Shown here in pieces: positions 1-7,437 of a DNA stretch of 11,824 nucleotides (the first letter of the stretch is position 1; each line of letters begins with the position of its first letter). A program made the position numbers and the translations under genes. The notes under the pieces were generated by a model that did no database searches, had not been told where the DNA came from, and worked only from the letters and a program-made list of their open reading frames with translations. Origin of the DNA: Phoronis ovalis (Eukaryota; Phoronida; Phoronidae); assembly GCA_028565635.1 (NCBI GenBank), contig JAOXYB010049947.1, positions 1-11,824 on the forward strand, read 5' to 3'.

Positions 1-26
1 TGATTTTATTTTATTTAATTTTATAG

Positions 27-133
27 GGTTACTCATGGGAGCAGGTGACATGATTGCACAGCTGGCTGTAGAACAAGAATTGTACGAACCAATCAGGACC
101 CTTAAATACTTTAGTGTTGGTTTTTGCCTTGTG
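27..133 (+). CDS. mpv17: MPV17-family protein, internal exon (about human residues 24-62)
   Basis: This exon encodes 35 complete residues beginning LLMGAGDMIAQ and ending GFCLV, plus the last two bases (GG) of a codon split with an upstream exon outside the window. The pattern [GS]xLMGxGDxIxQ, a variable loop, then RTLxxxxxGxxxV is the signature of MPV17, a four-helix inner mitochondrial membrane protein needed for mitochondrial DNA maintenance (yeast Sym1 relative). The exon covers the end of helix 1, the loop and the start of helix 2. The loop is three residues shorter than in human. The Arg in PIRTL aligns with human Arg50, a disease position. It is bounded by TTTATAG|GG and GTG|GTAAGTAA. 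PXMP2 and MPV17L are alternatives, but the downstream exons favour MPV17 itself. Partial gene: the 5' end is off the window. Confidence 0.9.
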
Positions 134-231
134 GTAAGTAATTTTAAACTGATATTTTTATGTTGCTATTAGGGTTGCTTTAGGAGCTATGGGTTTTATA
201 TGTTTTCTTTCTTCATCTTTCAGTTTTCAGT
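134..231 (+). other. Start of intron 1
   Basis: This opens with a strong donor, GTAAGTAA. It is AT-rich and shows nothing else before the repeat block begins. Confidence 0.8.
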
Positions 232-945
232 AAGCTATATCTCGAAGACAGTTACAGCTAGAGGCCTGGTATTTCAGGTGTGACATCCCCCGGAGTAGGC
301 CATTGTTGACATTGAGATCAAAAGGTGATTTGGAGGCTAAAGGTCAAATTTCTAATAAAATTGCTTAAAATGTTCCAAAATGATGATATCAAGTTATAAT
401 GAAGTAATTTTGATGACCTTCATTATATTACGGAATTAATGGTTGTTTTTTTTTTTTTTTGTTTTTTTTTTTGAATCTTTTCAATTAATTTATTGATCTT
501 CCAATTTAAACTAAGTTTTAACTCGAAGACAGTTATAGGTATGGATATGGTAGTTGAGGTGTGACATCCATTGCTGACCTTGAGGTCAAAAGGTTATTTG
601 AATGTCAAGGGTCAAATTCCAAAAATTACTCGCAATTTTCCAAACTGATGGTATTAGGTTATGTAAAGGTCATTTTGGTGACCTTTGAGAGTATACAAGT
701 ATTAAAAGGCGAATATATTTAAAGCATCTTTTCTATTAATTTTATGGAGAAAACATGCTGTTAGTCGTAATGTGTAGTTCAATAGGTTTGTAATTTGACA
801 TATGAAAGTCTCAGAGCCAGGTCAAAAGGTCGTCTAGAGTTCAAAAGTTCAAAATCATTAAGTGGCTTAAATTTTTCAGGAAGCAGCTTTTTATGCATTT
901 AGAGGACATCAAGAGGTCAAGGGTGACATTTTGAGTTAAAACAGC
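232..945 (+). repeat. Diverged tandem repeat, about 3 copies, rich in AGGTCA half-sites
   Basis: Three related units start near 232, 513 and 786. Copies 1 and 2 share, in order, CTCGAAGACAGTTA (241 and 522), AGGTGTGACATCC, TTGAxxTCAAAAGGT, GGTCAAATT, a TTxxCCAAAxTGATG block, GTTAT and TGATGACCTT or GGTGACCTTT. Copy 3 is more worn but keeps AGGTCAAAAGGTC (818-830), GACATCAAGAGGTCAAGGGTGACATTTTG and the central spacing. The shared core TCAAAAGG recurs at about 318, 586 and 821, so the period is roughly 240-270 bp. Each core is two AGGTCA-like hexamers two bases apart. Similar AGGTCA-rich repeats are familiar in several marine invertebrate genomes. No coding capacity is evident. Confidence 0.75.
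446..472 (+). repeat. T-tract with one interrupting G
   Basis: Fifteen T, one G at 461, then eleven T, lying between repeat copies 1 and 2. It could be a simple low-complexity tract or the worn poly-A tail of an insertion on the minus strand. No element body is recognisable beside it. Confidence 0.85.
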
Positions 946-2150
946 AATCCGCAGTCTTTGCAAAAAAAAGCTGCCTAGTTGTAACTTGAAAATATATACA
1001 TGTCACAATTTTTCAAGGTGATAGTCTTATATTTTTAGTGCCTATTTAGCCAATTAGGTTGCTCATGTCTTGTCCTACTTTTTCAATTTGTTGTTGGGGA
1101 CGCTATGGTAAACTACATGAATGTAGAGCCTGAAAATTATACATGTATAATCTATATTTGTCTGGCTGAGATTTAGCTGCAAACTATTTTGAACTCCAGT
1201 GACTTTTAATAAGTGCCAAAATGAATGTGCTGTATGGATTTTATTTTAATGTCTATGCTCATGGTAAAAACTGTATTGTACACAGAATAATATATGACAT
1301 AATTTAAATATAGTGCTATGTTAGCTATGTTTTAGTGTGATCGAAATCCACCAATTTCAGCCTCTAGTTTGAAGAAATGATGTGCTACAGCTATTGTGTG
1401 AGGCTTCTATTGTGGGAGTGTCTGCATGTTTGAAACTCCTCTTGTGTGGAAAAGGCCTTTTTTTAATTTTTTCCGATTTAATTTTTAGATATGACATCCA
1501 TATTTGAAATTTTAAATACAACAGTATTTTGGAAAGTCATAATCATAGCTATTGTATATCTTAAATACTTGAATTATGTTTTAGTATTTTGAGGAAATAT
1601 TTAAGAGTCCACAGACAGTGTATGTTGTTTTTCTCTATTAACCGCACACATTGATATACAACATGGATATGCAACAAGCCATTTCATACAAACTAAATAG
1701 CTGATAGTGATGATAGTTCTAAATTTATAACTTACATATTACAAACAAAATTCTTTAAAAAGTGTGCCTCATGGGGACTCGGCAATGTAATCTCAGCATA
1801 ACTAGGCATTTTCTTGTTTTTAGGTAAATATATTATTCAATATTAATAATAATTACCTTTTTCTGAATTTATTTTATATCATTGTTTTGTTAACATTTTG
1901 CATTTATTTCATGTCCTCCTATATGTGACACTTAAGGAAAAGACTTTAAAAATTACACTGCCCAGCTACAAATCGGGGCTACGGACGACATTAGTCGCAA
2001 TGTGATGTAATCCTTGAGACATGATGGGTATTGGACTGACAAGGTCACTTGTTTAATATTTTAAAGAAAAAAACACATTTTAAAAAATTGTTTTCAGGAA
2101 TTAATAGTATGTCATAATTTTTCAAATTATCGAAAAATCTTTATTTGCAG
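946..2150 (+). other. Rest of intron 1, no gene seen
   Basis: AT-rich sequence with stops in all frames and no recognisable element. It ends in the acceptor TTATTTGCAG immediately before the next exon. Confidence 0.7.
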
Positions 2151-2243
2151 GGCCCTGCTATGAGAACATGGTATGTTTTGCTCGATCGCATAGTCAAAGG
2201 AAACCAGCAAATAACAGCTGTCAAAAAAGTTATATTGGACCAG
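2151..2243 (+). CDS. mpv17: MPV17-family protein, internal exon (about human residues 63-93)
   Basis: A phase-0 exon of 31 codons, beginning GPAMRTWYVLLDRIVKG and ending AVKKVILDQ. It continues the preceding exon in frame across 134-2150. G-P, WY-x-x-LDR and the LKK/VKK-x-x-LDQ motif are the most diagnostic part of the Mpv17/PMP22 family, and the length equals the corresponding human segment exactly. The two lysines match human Lys87-Lys88, where a deletion is known to be harmful. The segment covers most of helix 2 and the loop before helix 3. The acceptor TTTGCAG is strong. The donor CAG|GTAACA lacks the usual G at intron position +5, so it is weaker than the other three donors here. Confidence 0.95.
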
Positions 2244-3120
2244 GTAACATTTTACAAGACTATTAATATATATGTAATTTCCTAATCCAAGTTTGATATG
2301 TTAACGTTGTAGCTTAATTGACAAGTATTCCATGTTGTAAATGATAATTTGCTGAATTTTCAAGTCTTGACCACTAGAGGATACTGGAGAGAAACAGAGG
2401 TTAGTGGCTAGTTTATCATGCAGGACATTGAAAAATATAATTTATGCAATAAGTCAGTTCATTTATTTGTAGATAACATTTTTTAAAAGGCATCACACAC
2501 GTGTGAATGGGAATAGTCCCACTGTTTGCATAAGTGTCATCCATGTAACACTTTGGCCACTTGCTAGCTTGAAACAGAATTTTTTATGACAGTGTTTCCT
2601 CATTCATTATTAAGCCCAAAGTGGTGCTAAGATAGCTAATTTGCTAGGTCATCTATTGTTTCCTGTTTGATTAAATCATGAGTTTTTTTGAGTGATGATA
2701 TATCAAAATAAGGCATTTTACATATTGAAAAAAAATGCCTATTCAGCTTTTTTCAAAATGCAAATTGTCCATTTTTACTAATATCAAAATAGGGATTTTA
2801 TCAATGGTAAAAATTTAGTGAACAATAGAATGTATCTGTGAAAAACTTATTGTATTCGTTTTTTGCCATTTAGGCGGCTGATCATATAAAATTTTAGCTT
2901 TTTGTGCTTTGCTGTGGTATAAATGCTACTACTACTACTGATTGGTACATAATTAAAACTGTGTGTAAAATAACCTCAAGTGAAGGAGGAAAATGTTATA
3001 GCATAACCAGAAAAAAAAGTGATGCCTTAAAGTAGCCAAACAAGAAACTAATTTTTCAAATATCTTATATATCAAATAACCACTTGTAAGCTATGAAACT
3101 TTTTTAAGTACCCTGTAACT
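2244..3120 (+). other. Intron 2, 5' part, no gene seen
   Basis: AT-rich intron sequence upstream of the antisense LINE. It includes a 10-bp palindrome with an E-box core (CACACGTGTG, 2496-2505) and a hairpin at 2711-2740. A short direct repeat, ATATCAAAAT, occurs at 2700 and again at 2781. No coding or RNA gene is apparent. Confidence 0.65.
2711..2740. repeat. Hairpin with 9-bp perfect arms
   Basis: AGGCATTTT at 2711-2719 pairs with AAAATGCCT at 2732-2740 across a 12-nt loop. In such AT-rich DNA this may be chance. No mature-RNA-like precursor length is present. Confidence 0.5.
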
Positions 3121-3419
3121 TATAACTAGGCGGTTCGTACAAATGGAACGCCCGTACCAGCATCTCTCACAGAAACCCACTTAAACACACGATTTTCAGT
3201 AATTCCCAATGGAATACAATTATATTGGAATACTCTAGATCTGCTTTCAATAACAGAGTGCGAATAGGTATAAAACCGTATGTTGTGTGTTGTTGCCATT
3301 TGTTGCATTTTGACCATCCTTCAAACTGGTATCTATTCAATAATTTGATAGGCATTACCACAGGTTTTTGTTGAAAATATGGTTGATCTGCTTATTTTCT
3401 TCCAAAACTGATATTGTGA
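3121..3419 (-). other. LINE 3' tail region (limits uncertain)
   Basis: On the minus strand this follows the stop of the LINE C-terminal block. It contains overlapping open frames of 63 and 64 codons, without recognised domains. One frame reads SRVFQYNCIPLGITE, faintly like the YSFFPRTIxEWN end seen in LINE polyproteins, but the real copy of that motif is already at 3420-3650. The region is most simply the 3' untranslated part, or a scrap of a second LINE. Confidence 0.45.
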
Positions 3420-3941
3420 CTAATTTTTGCGCTCAGAAGAGCTCTGCTGACCAGCCAGTAGGACTTTAAATGAAGCTATGGAATCTGCTGATACTAAGTC
3501 TGATGACCGTGCATTCCATTCTTTGATAGCTTTTGGGAAGAAACTTCCTCTGTAAATTTCAGTGTTGGTGTGAATTTGTATCAGTTTGCTGCTGTGACCG
3601 CTATTGTTTACTAATGATGGTTGGATGAAATCTAGTTTCGGTACTGCTGACTATTGATTGATAATATTGTTACATAATCTGGTGTTGCACCTTCTTTCTT
3701 CCAAGGACTGCCGCTGTAAGTGACTGAGCATCTCACTGCTGTGTCTGTTGTAGTCTCTCATTACAAATATGGCAGCTCTGCGTTGTACCATTTCAATAGA
3801 TGTAAAAGGGTCCCAAATGGAAGATTCGTACTCCAAATGAGGCCTTCCAAGAGAAAAGTAGGCAATCTGTTTGGTCTTTGATTCACAAACGTAGAGGTTT
3901 CTTCGGAGAAGACTTAAGACTCGGTTAGCTTTAGAGGTCAT
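3420..3941 (-). pseudogene. LINE polyprotein, C-terminal block after the RT
   Basis: One frame runs 174 codons with a single internal TAG (3651-3653) and ends at the TAG at 3420-3422. The first 96 codons hold RVLSLLRRNLYVC, the RPHLEYESSIWDPF motif and VQRRAA, then MLSHLQRQSLEERR, the standard region after the palm/thumb in CR1/L2 elements. After the stop, the same frame continues with YRGSFFPKAIKEWNARSSD and SIASFKVLLAG, matching the usual FFPRTIxxWNxLP...SLxxFK terminus. Between WDP and VQRR it is about five residues shorter than the family norm, an in-frame deletion of KNVRN-like residues judging from the related scrap at 5299-5337. It is the best preserved part of the element. Confidence 0.88.
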
Positions 3942-4130
3942 ATTAATGATGTGAATATTCCAGCGTAGATAGTTGCTGAACTCAACTCCAAGGTATGGAT
4001 GGTGGGGATTTTAACTAAGGATGGAATCATCAATCTTGTAATCAAATGATATCGGATGTTGTCATTTGTGATGCGGAGGGTATGACATTTCTTTACATTA
4101 AATCTCATTCGGCAATCATTAGACCAGTTA

Positions 4131-4355
4131 ACCATATATTGTAGATTTTCTTTGCTGAGTTAGTGAATCACTTTCTGAGTCTATTGTACAATAAAGAAGA
4201 CAATCATCTGCAAACAATCTGATTTTGGATGAAACATTATTGGCAATATCATTTGTGTAAATGAGAAACAATAATGGACCGAGTGCTGTGCCCTGAGGCA
4301 CACCTGAGATGGCGGGAGATGATTTTCCACAATTATCTTCTGAGCTGAGATCTGG
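4131..4355 (-). other. RT blocks B and C, open segment of 75 codons with FADD catalytic motif
   Basis: A stop-free stretch bounded by TGA (4356-4358) and TAA (4128-4130). It holds SGVPQGTALGPLLFLIYTND, then IRLFADDCLLYCTI, with FADD at 4203-4214. FADD carries the two metal-binding Asp residues of the polymerase. The family usually has R after FADDCLLY, and C here is a one-base change. There is no ATG start, so it is easily missed in start-based ORF scans. Confidence 0.9.
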
Positions 4356-4386
4356 TCAGCCATGTTTGCATCTATCTTAGAATTTA

Positions 4387-4566
4387 GTCATTAATTCCAT
4401 AGTATGACAGTTTTATCATGAGTCGCTGGTGTGGCACGGCATCAAATGCCTTGGAAAAATCCAAGACAATCAAATCCACTTGATGACCTTGATCTAGTTT
4501 TCTACTAATGTCCTCAGCAGTCGTGATCAGTTGAGATTCACATGAATGGCCAGATCTGAAAGCACG
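4387..4566 (-). other. RT palm block A, open segment of 60 codons
   Basis: This is a stop-free stretch without a start codon. It runs from RAFRSGHSCESQL through DQGHQVDLIVLDFSKAFD (DFSKAFD at 4441-4461) to MIKLSYYGIND. The first Asp of the RT catalytic triad is the final D of the D-F-S-K-A-F-D motif or its leading D, depending on the alignment used. It is part of the broken LINE RT and not a separate gene. Confidence 0.88.
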
Positions 4567-5112
4567 TTAATAGTGCACTAGGGTAGAATGGTTTTCAAAG
4601 TGCTTCATGATGTTAGTGTGGATGATATGCTCCAGTAACTTACAAATCGATGTTAGGGATACTGGGAGATAATTTGCTGGATCTGATTTGTTCGCCTTTA
4701 TTGAATATTGCAACCACATTTGGAATCCAATCAGATGGAACTTGGGATTTCAGGAGAGATTGGTTGAAAATGACTGTGAGCACAGAGCTATTTCTTTGGC
4801 AGCATGCCTTAAGATTGTGTTGGGAATTAGATCAGGTGCCGGTACCTTGGCGATCTTCAGCTTGTTTAGTAGTTTAGTAACTATTTCTTGTTACTTGAAA
4901 TATTGGCATCCTCGGGATAGTACTTAGAATCAGTGTTGGAAGATTTTTTGTAGACTCTAGTAAGTACGGATTGGTACTGCGAATTAAGGATTTTTTAGCT
5001 TTGTCTTTAGCACTAGAGGTCTTGACCTTTCTTGAGGGGTGGTATACCTGTTTGTAAACTTTTTATGTAGGACCAGAACTTTTTATGCTTATCCACATAG
5101 TGGCTAGGCATA

Positions 5113-5600
5113 TAGTCGTAGTGAAGCGTCGTTGTCGTAGGTAACACTTTCCTTTGTCTTGCGGTAACAGCTTCAGTTTTTACCCGATCAGCTTCATATT
5201 CTGTACAGGGTAAATACAGGTCAAATTGCAGGTCTGTTCTACTTTTGACCTTGATTACTGCCAATATGGCCGACTGGTGGTCATGTTCCCGAGAGGGCGT
5301 TTGGGACCCTTTTACATCTAAAAATGTTAGAAACCTTAAAAATGGATGGATATTTTGAGTTTCGCCTGAACATTGCGATCTAAACATACGGTCAGTACTC
5401 CCTGGGGTAATGCATCGGACAGCACATACAGTCATTTTGAATAAGAGTACACCACCAAAATAATGATAAATCAGATTACAATGCATGATGTATTCTATTC
5501 TTTTCTAATGTAAAAAATCAATACTGTTAAAAAAATATAATTCTACACATTGGATGGGCATTAGACATGACAAATGTCTTGTTTGTGATTGTACTAGAGT
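5113..5600. repeat. Segment interrupting the LINE between linker and RT (nested insertion, edges approximate)
   Basis: LINE homology stops after YVNGLLEEDLEKN (about 5600) and resumes at DKHKKFWSYIKSL (from about 5110). In family members these two stretches are separated by only a few residues. The intervening ~0.4-0.5 kb has a 157-codon minus-strand open frame at 5013-5486, but only its last ~26 residues are LINE sequence. The rest resembles no protein I know and has a low-complexity, untranslated look. CACAT flanks it at 5094-5098 and 5546-5550, a possible 5-bp target duplication, though such a short match could be chance. On its plus strand it carries a LINE-like scrap, WDPFTSKNVRNL (5302-5337). 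No clear terminal inverted repeats. Confidence 0.6.
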
Positions 5601-5936
5601 TTTTTTCAAGATCTTCTTCTAGCAGACCATTTACATACTGTGAGCGAGATTCTTCAAATTGTTTCTTGACAAGATTCCAGATTTGCCTGAATCTGACCCA
5701 CTTGGGTGCATCACTATGTTTCTTGACATTGTTAGAGTCTGTCATTTCCTAATCAATCTTTTGATGTCTGGGATGTTGAAGCGAGTTGAGATGGTTTTCT
5801 GTGGAACATTCTTATTCACTGTGGATGTAATAGCTTCTTTCAAGAGATTCCAACTGTACTCAACTGTCTGGCTCTTATAATCAGAGGACATGAATTCATT
5901 GCTAAACATTCTCATATCTTCCTTGATAATATCCAT
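5600..5936 (-). pseudogene. LINE linker between endonuclease and RT
   Basis: Two overlapping frames join at about 5742-5745. The first (from 5936) includes the pattern YSWNLLKEAI, then NVPQKTIS and IPDIKRLIRK. The second continues with APKWVRFRQIWNLVKKQ and SRSQYVNGLLEEDLEKN. The W-x-x-x-K...VPxKxxx...IKRLIRKR and the helical YKxxRNxVKKxxxxS segments are typical of the stretch between endonuclease and RT in CR1/L2-type elements. A frameshift exactly at the IRK end separates them. There is no catalytic function of its own. Confidence 0.8.
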
Positions 5937-5944
5937 GTGGGCTT

Positions 5945-6654
5945 TCTAGATGACTTCTTTTGGTACCATGCTGAAATTTTGAAGTCCGCTGTGACATCAG
6001 TGTGGTTGGAGATTCCATGTTTGATATCAACATTAGGTCGGGATGTGTTGTAAGTATATAAGATCTAGTATGTTCTGTTGGCGAGTTTGTTTACAATCTG
6101 TGTAAGGCAATGATCTTGCGTATATTTAATAACTGTTGGTTTATACTATTGCCATACTGTGGGTTGGATTTGACTCTGTCGTTTTCCCAGGCAATGTTCA
6201 GTAGGTTGAAGTCACCTGCTAGTATTGATTCGTGAAGAGAGGTTTTATTTTGTTTCTGATAATGTTAAGAGTTTCATGTATAGTGAAGTTAGTGGTTTTA
6301 CATCAATGTTGGGTGGTCTATAGAAAGACCCATTGATGACAGGCTTGGCTCCCTTCATCTCTATCTTAGCCCGTATAGACTCTTATGAACTCTGTAAGAT
6401 GGGTTAAAACTAAGCTTTTCATCACAGCCAGGAATACACCGCCGCCATTTAGATTTCCGTCTTTTGTGTATACATCATAATCAATTTGGAATATTTCACC
6501 AGTCTTGATAGAGTTATCCAGGTGAGACTCAGTCCCAAGATGACATCTGGGCTCTCATCATAGATTGTTGAGATAAACTTATTATGCTTCCTGACACTTT
6601 TTATACTCTGACTGTTGATTACCAGTAGTGTTATGGGTCGAGCTTTAGACTTAG
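5945..6654 (-). pseudogene. LINE AP-type endonuclease domain, inactivated
   Basis: From 6654 down, the first frame reads ITLLVINSQSIKSVRKH and SPDVILG. A one-base deletion follows and then ESHLD (the T-E-S/T motif with catalytic Glu), GGGVFLAV, GSFYRPPN (6311-6331), SILAGDFNLLNIAWEND (GDFN at 6205-6216), and finally GISNHTDVTADFKI. These are the ordered motifs of the exonuclease-endonuclease-phosphatase fold that nicks the genomic target for LINE insertion. The terminal S-D-H motif, whose Asp and His are catalytic, reads SNH (6002-6010), and stops and frameshifts divide the domain into at least three frames. Non-functional. Confidence 0.88.
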
Positions 6655-6712
6655 ATTTGTGATAGTTATTCTTCTGTTTAGTAGCTAGGCTGTGACTGAG
6701 TTTCTATTTCAT

Positions 6713-7207
6713 TCACCTCTGAATCTGATTGAGAGTGACCGATTCAAATGGATTTGATGTGTTCAAAGTGAGAGAATTTTCAAAAATGAGTGAAAAGTTT
6801 TGTAGTATGCAGGTAATGCAGCGCCATGTAGAAGCACTGCTTTTAATTCTAGTGAAGTCTCTAGGGTTAGTATTACAGCATCCAATATTGAAGTAAATAT
6901 TATATATCTTGCATTGAGTAGCTCGGTGGTTGGTTGCAACAGTTCTTTGACATAACTTGCAAATTTGTCTCTGGGGTTCAGTTACGGGTTTACATATGGG
7001 GCAGTACCAGGGATCTGCAGACTTACTCAGTTTGTTATACTGTCTATTTGTAACATTGCAGCATTCAGCATGAACCCTGGATTGACATGAGTCACAGCAA
7101 ATATGTTTATGATTATCAGTCACTGATGACTTGCAAATCCTGCATGTATACATAGAAGGTCCTGGGTTGATATGTATATCACCACTTAGTAGTATGCTTA
7201 CAATGTA
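6713..7207 (-). pseudogene. LINE N-terminal protein: 2A-like motif, PHD finger and degenerate second PHD finger
   Basis: The frame opens after a TGA (7208-7210) and runs to the stop at 6713. It first reads SILLSGDIHINPGP, a 2A-like ribosome-skipping motif (GDIHINPGP at 7157-7183). Immediately after it, MYTCRICK starts a canonical C4HC3 PHD finger. Counting from that Met (7153): C4, C7, C20, C23, H28, C31, C51, C54, with W49 two residues before C51. A second finger follows (C66, C69, C82, C93, W111, C113, C116), but Tyr85 and Asn90 stand where Cys and His are expected, each one base away. PHD fingers near the start are known in CR1-type LINEs. The Met at 7153 is probably internal rather than the true start. 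Confidence 0.85.
7157..7183 (-). other. 2A-like ribosome-skipping motif, GDIHINPGP
   Basis: The consensus is D(V/I)ExNPGP, where the ribosome skips the final Gly-Pro bond and yields two proteins from one ORF. This copy has D-I-H-I-N-P-G-P preceded by LLS-G. It differs only in His for the usual Glu. 2A motifs at this kind of position are known from non-LTR retrotransposons of marine invertebrates. Activity would be reduced or lost with the His, and the element is dead in any case. Confidence 0.8.
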
Positions 7208-7437
7208 TCAGTAAATGTAGTTGGGGAAGATCTATTATGTGGTTGTGGGCAGGATGCTTTCCACCGCATATGTTGCATGAGGAGACTATCTGCTTGGATC
7301 AAAGATGCTGAATTGATCTCAACTGTTGAGATGTTTTGACTTTCAATAAATGATAAGGTACTCACATCTCGACTGGGTTGGTTCACAGGTACAAAACATA
7401 GTACAGTAAATATCACCTGCAAAAGTACACCTGTCAT
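7198..7437 (-). pseudogene. Short ORF with hydrophobic, signal-peptide-like start, upstream of the 2A motif
   Basis: This is a 79-codon frame from the ATG at 7435-7437 to the TAA at 7198-7200. Its first 20 residues, MTGVLLQVIFTVLCFVPVNQ, are strongly hydrophobic and signal-like. The rest is polar and matches nothing I recognise. It overlaps the 2A/PHD frame by ten bases in another frame, so one small indel would fuse them into hydrophobic head, spacer, 2A and PHD. I infer that it was the N-terminus of the LINE ORF. It may instead be a chance frame in the 5' untranslated region. There are no host introns or splice signals of its own. Confidence 0.5.

Larger units (their letters stand above)
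3938..5112 (-). pseudogene. LINE reverse transcriptase, broken into several frames
   Basis: Read from 5112 down: DKHKKFWSYIKSL and GIPPLKKGQ (pre-RT), then VPSDWIPNVVAIFNKG (RT motif 0/1), YLPVSLTSICKLLEHII, RAFRSGHSCESQL, the palm motif LDFSKAFDAVPH, SGVPQGTALGPLLF, the catalytic FADDCLLY, and WSNDCRMRFNVKKCHTLRI. These are, in order, the conserved blocks of LINE reverse transcriptases, which copy the element RNA at a nicked target. The catalytic aspartates of FSKAFD and FADD are intact, but the blocks sit in different frames separated by stops, for example a TAA at 4567-4569 where QHGFR is expected and a TAA at 4384-4386 after YYGIND. Non-functional. Confidence 0.92.
3121..7437 (-). mobile_element. 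CR1/L2-like non-LTR retrotransposon (LINE), degenerate, antisense in MPV17 intron 2
   Basis: Read on the minus strand from 7437 down, the order is: short ORF, 2A-like motif, PHD fingers, AP endonuclease, linker, reverse transcriptase, C-terminal block (ends 3420) and a non-coding tail. This is the layout of jockey-superfamily LINEs such as CR1, L2, Crack and Rex1. The clade cannot be settled without a tree. Both outer limits are approximate: coding homology fades below 3420 and above about 7440, and the 5' untranslated part may run into 7440-7970. No poly-A tail or secure target-site duplication was found. The copy has many frameshifts and stop codons and cannot be active. A separate segment interrupts it at about 5113-5600. 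Confidence 0.9.

Noticed and set aside
2496-2505. CACACGTGTG as an E-box regulatory element
   Set aside because: A single palindrome deep in an intron without neighbouring sites is weak evidence. Noted only as part of the intron description.
4650-4927. Plus-strand open frames over the LINE
   Set aside because: They are antisense shadows of the reverse transcriptase region. The minus-strand frames carry the conserved motifs.
5567-5880. Plus-strand open frames rich in Leu/Phe
   Set aside because: Antisense shadows of the LINE linker. No family resemblance of their own.
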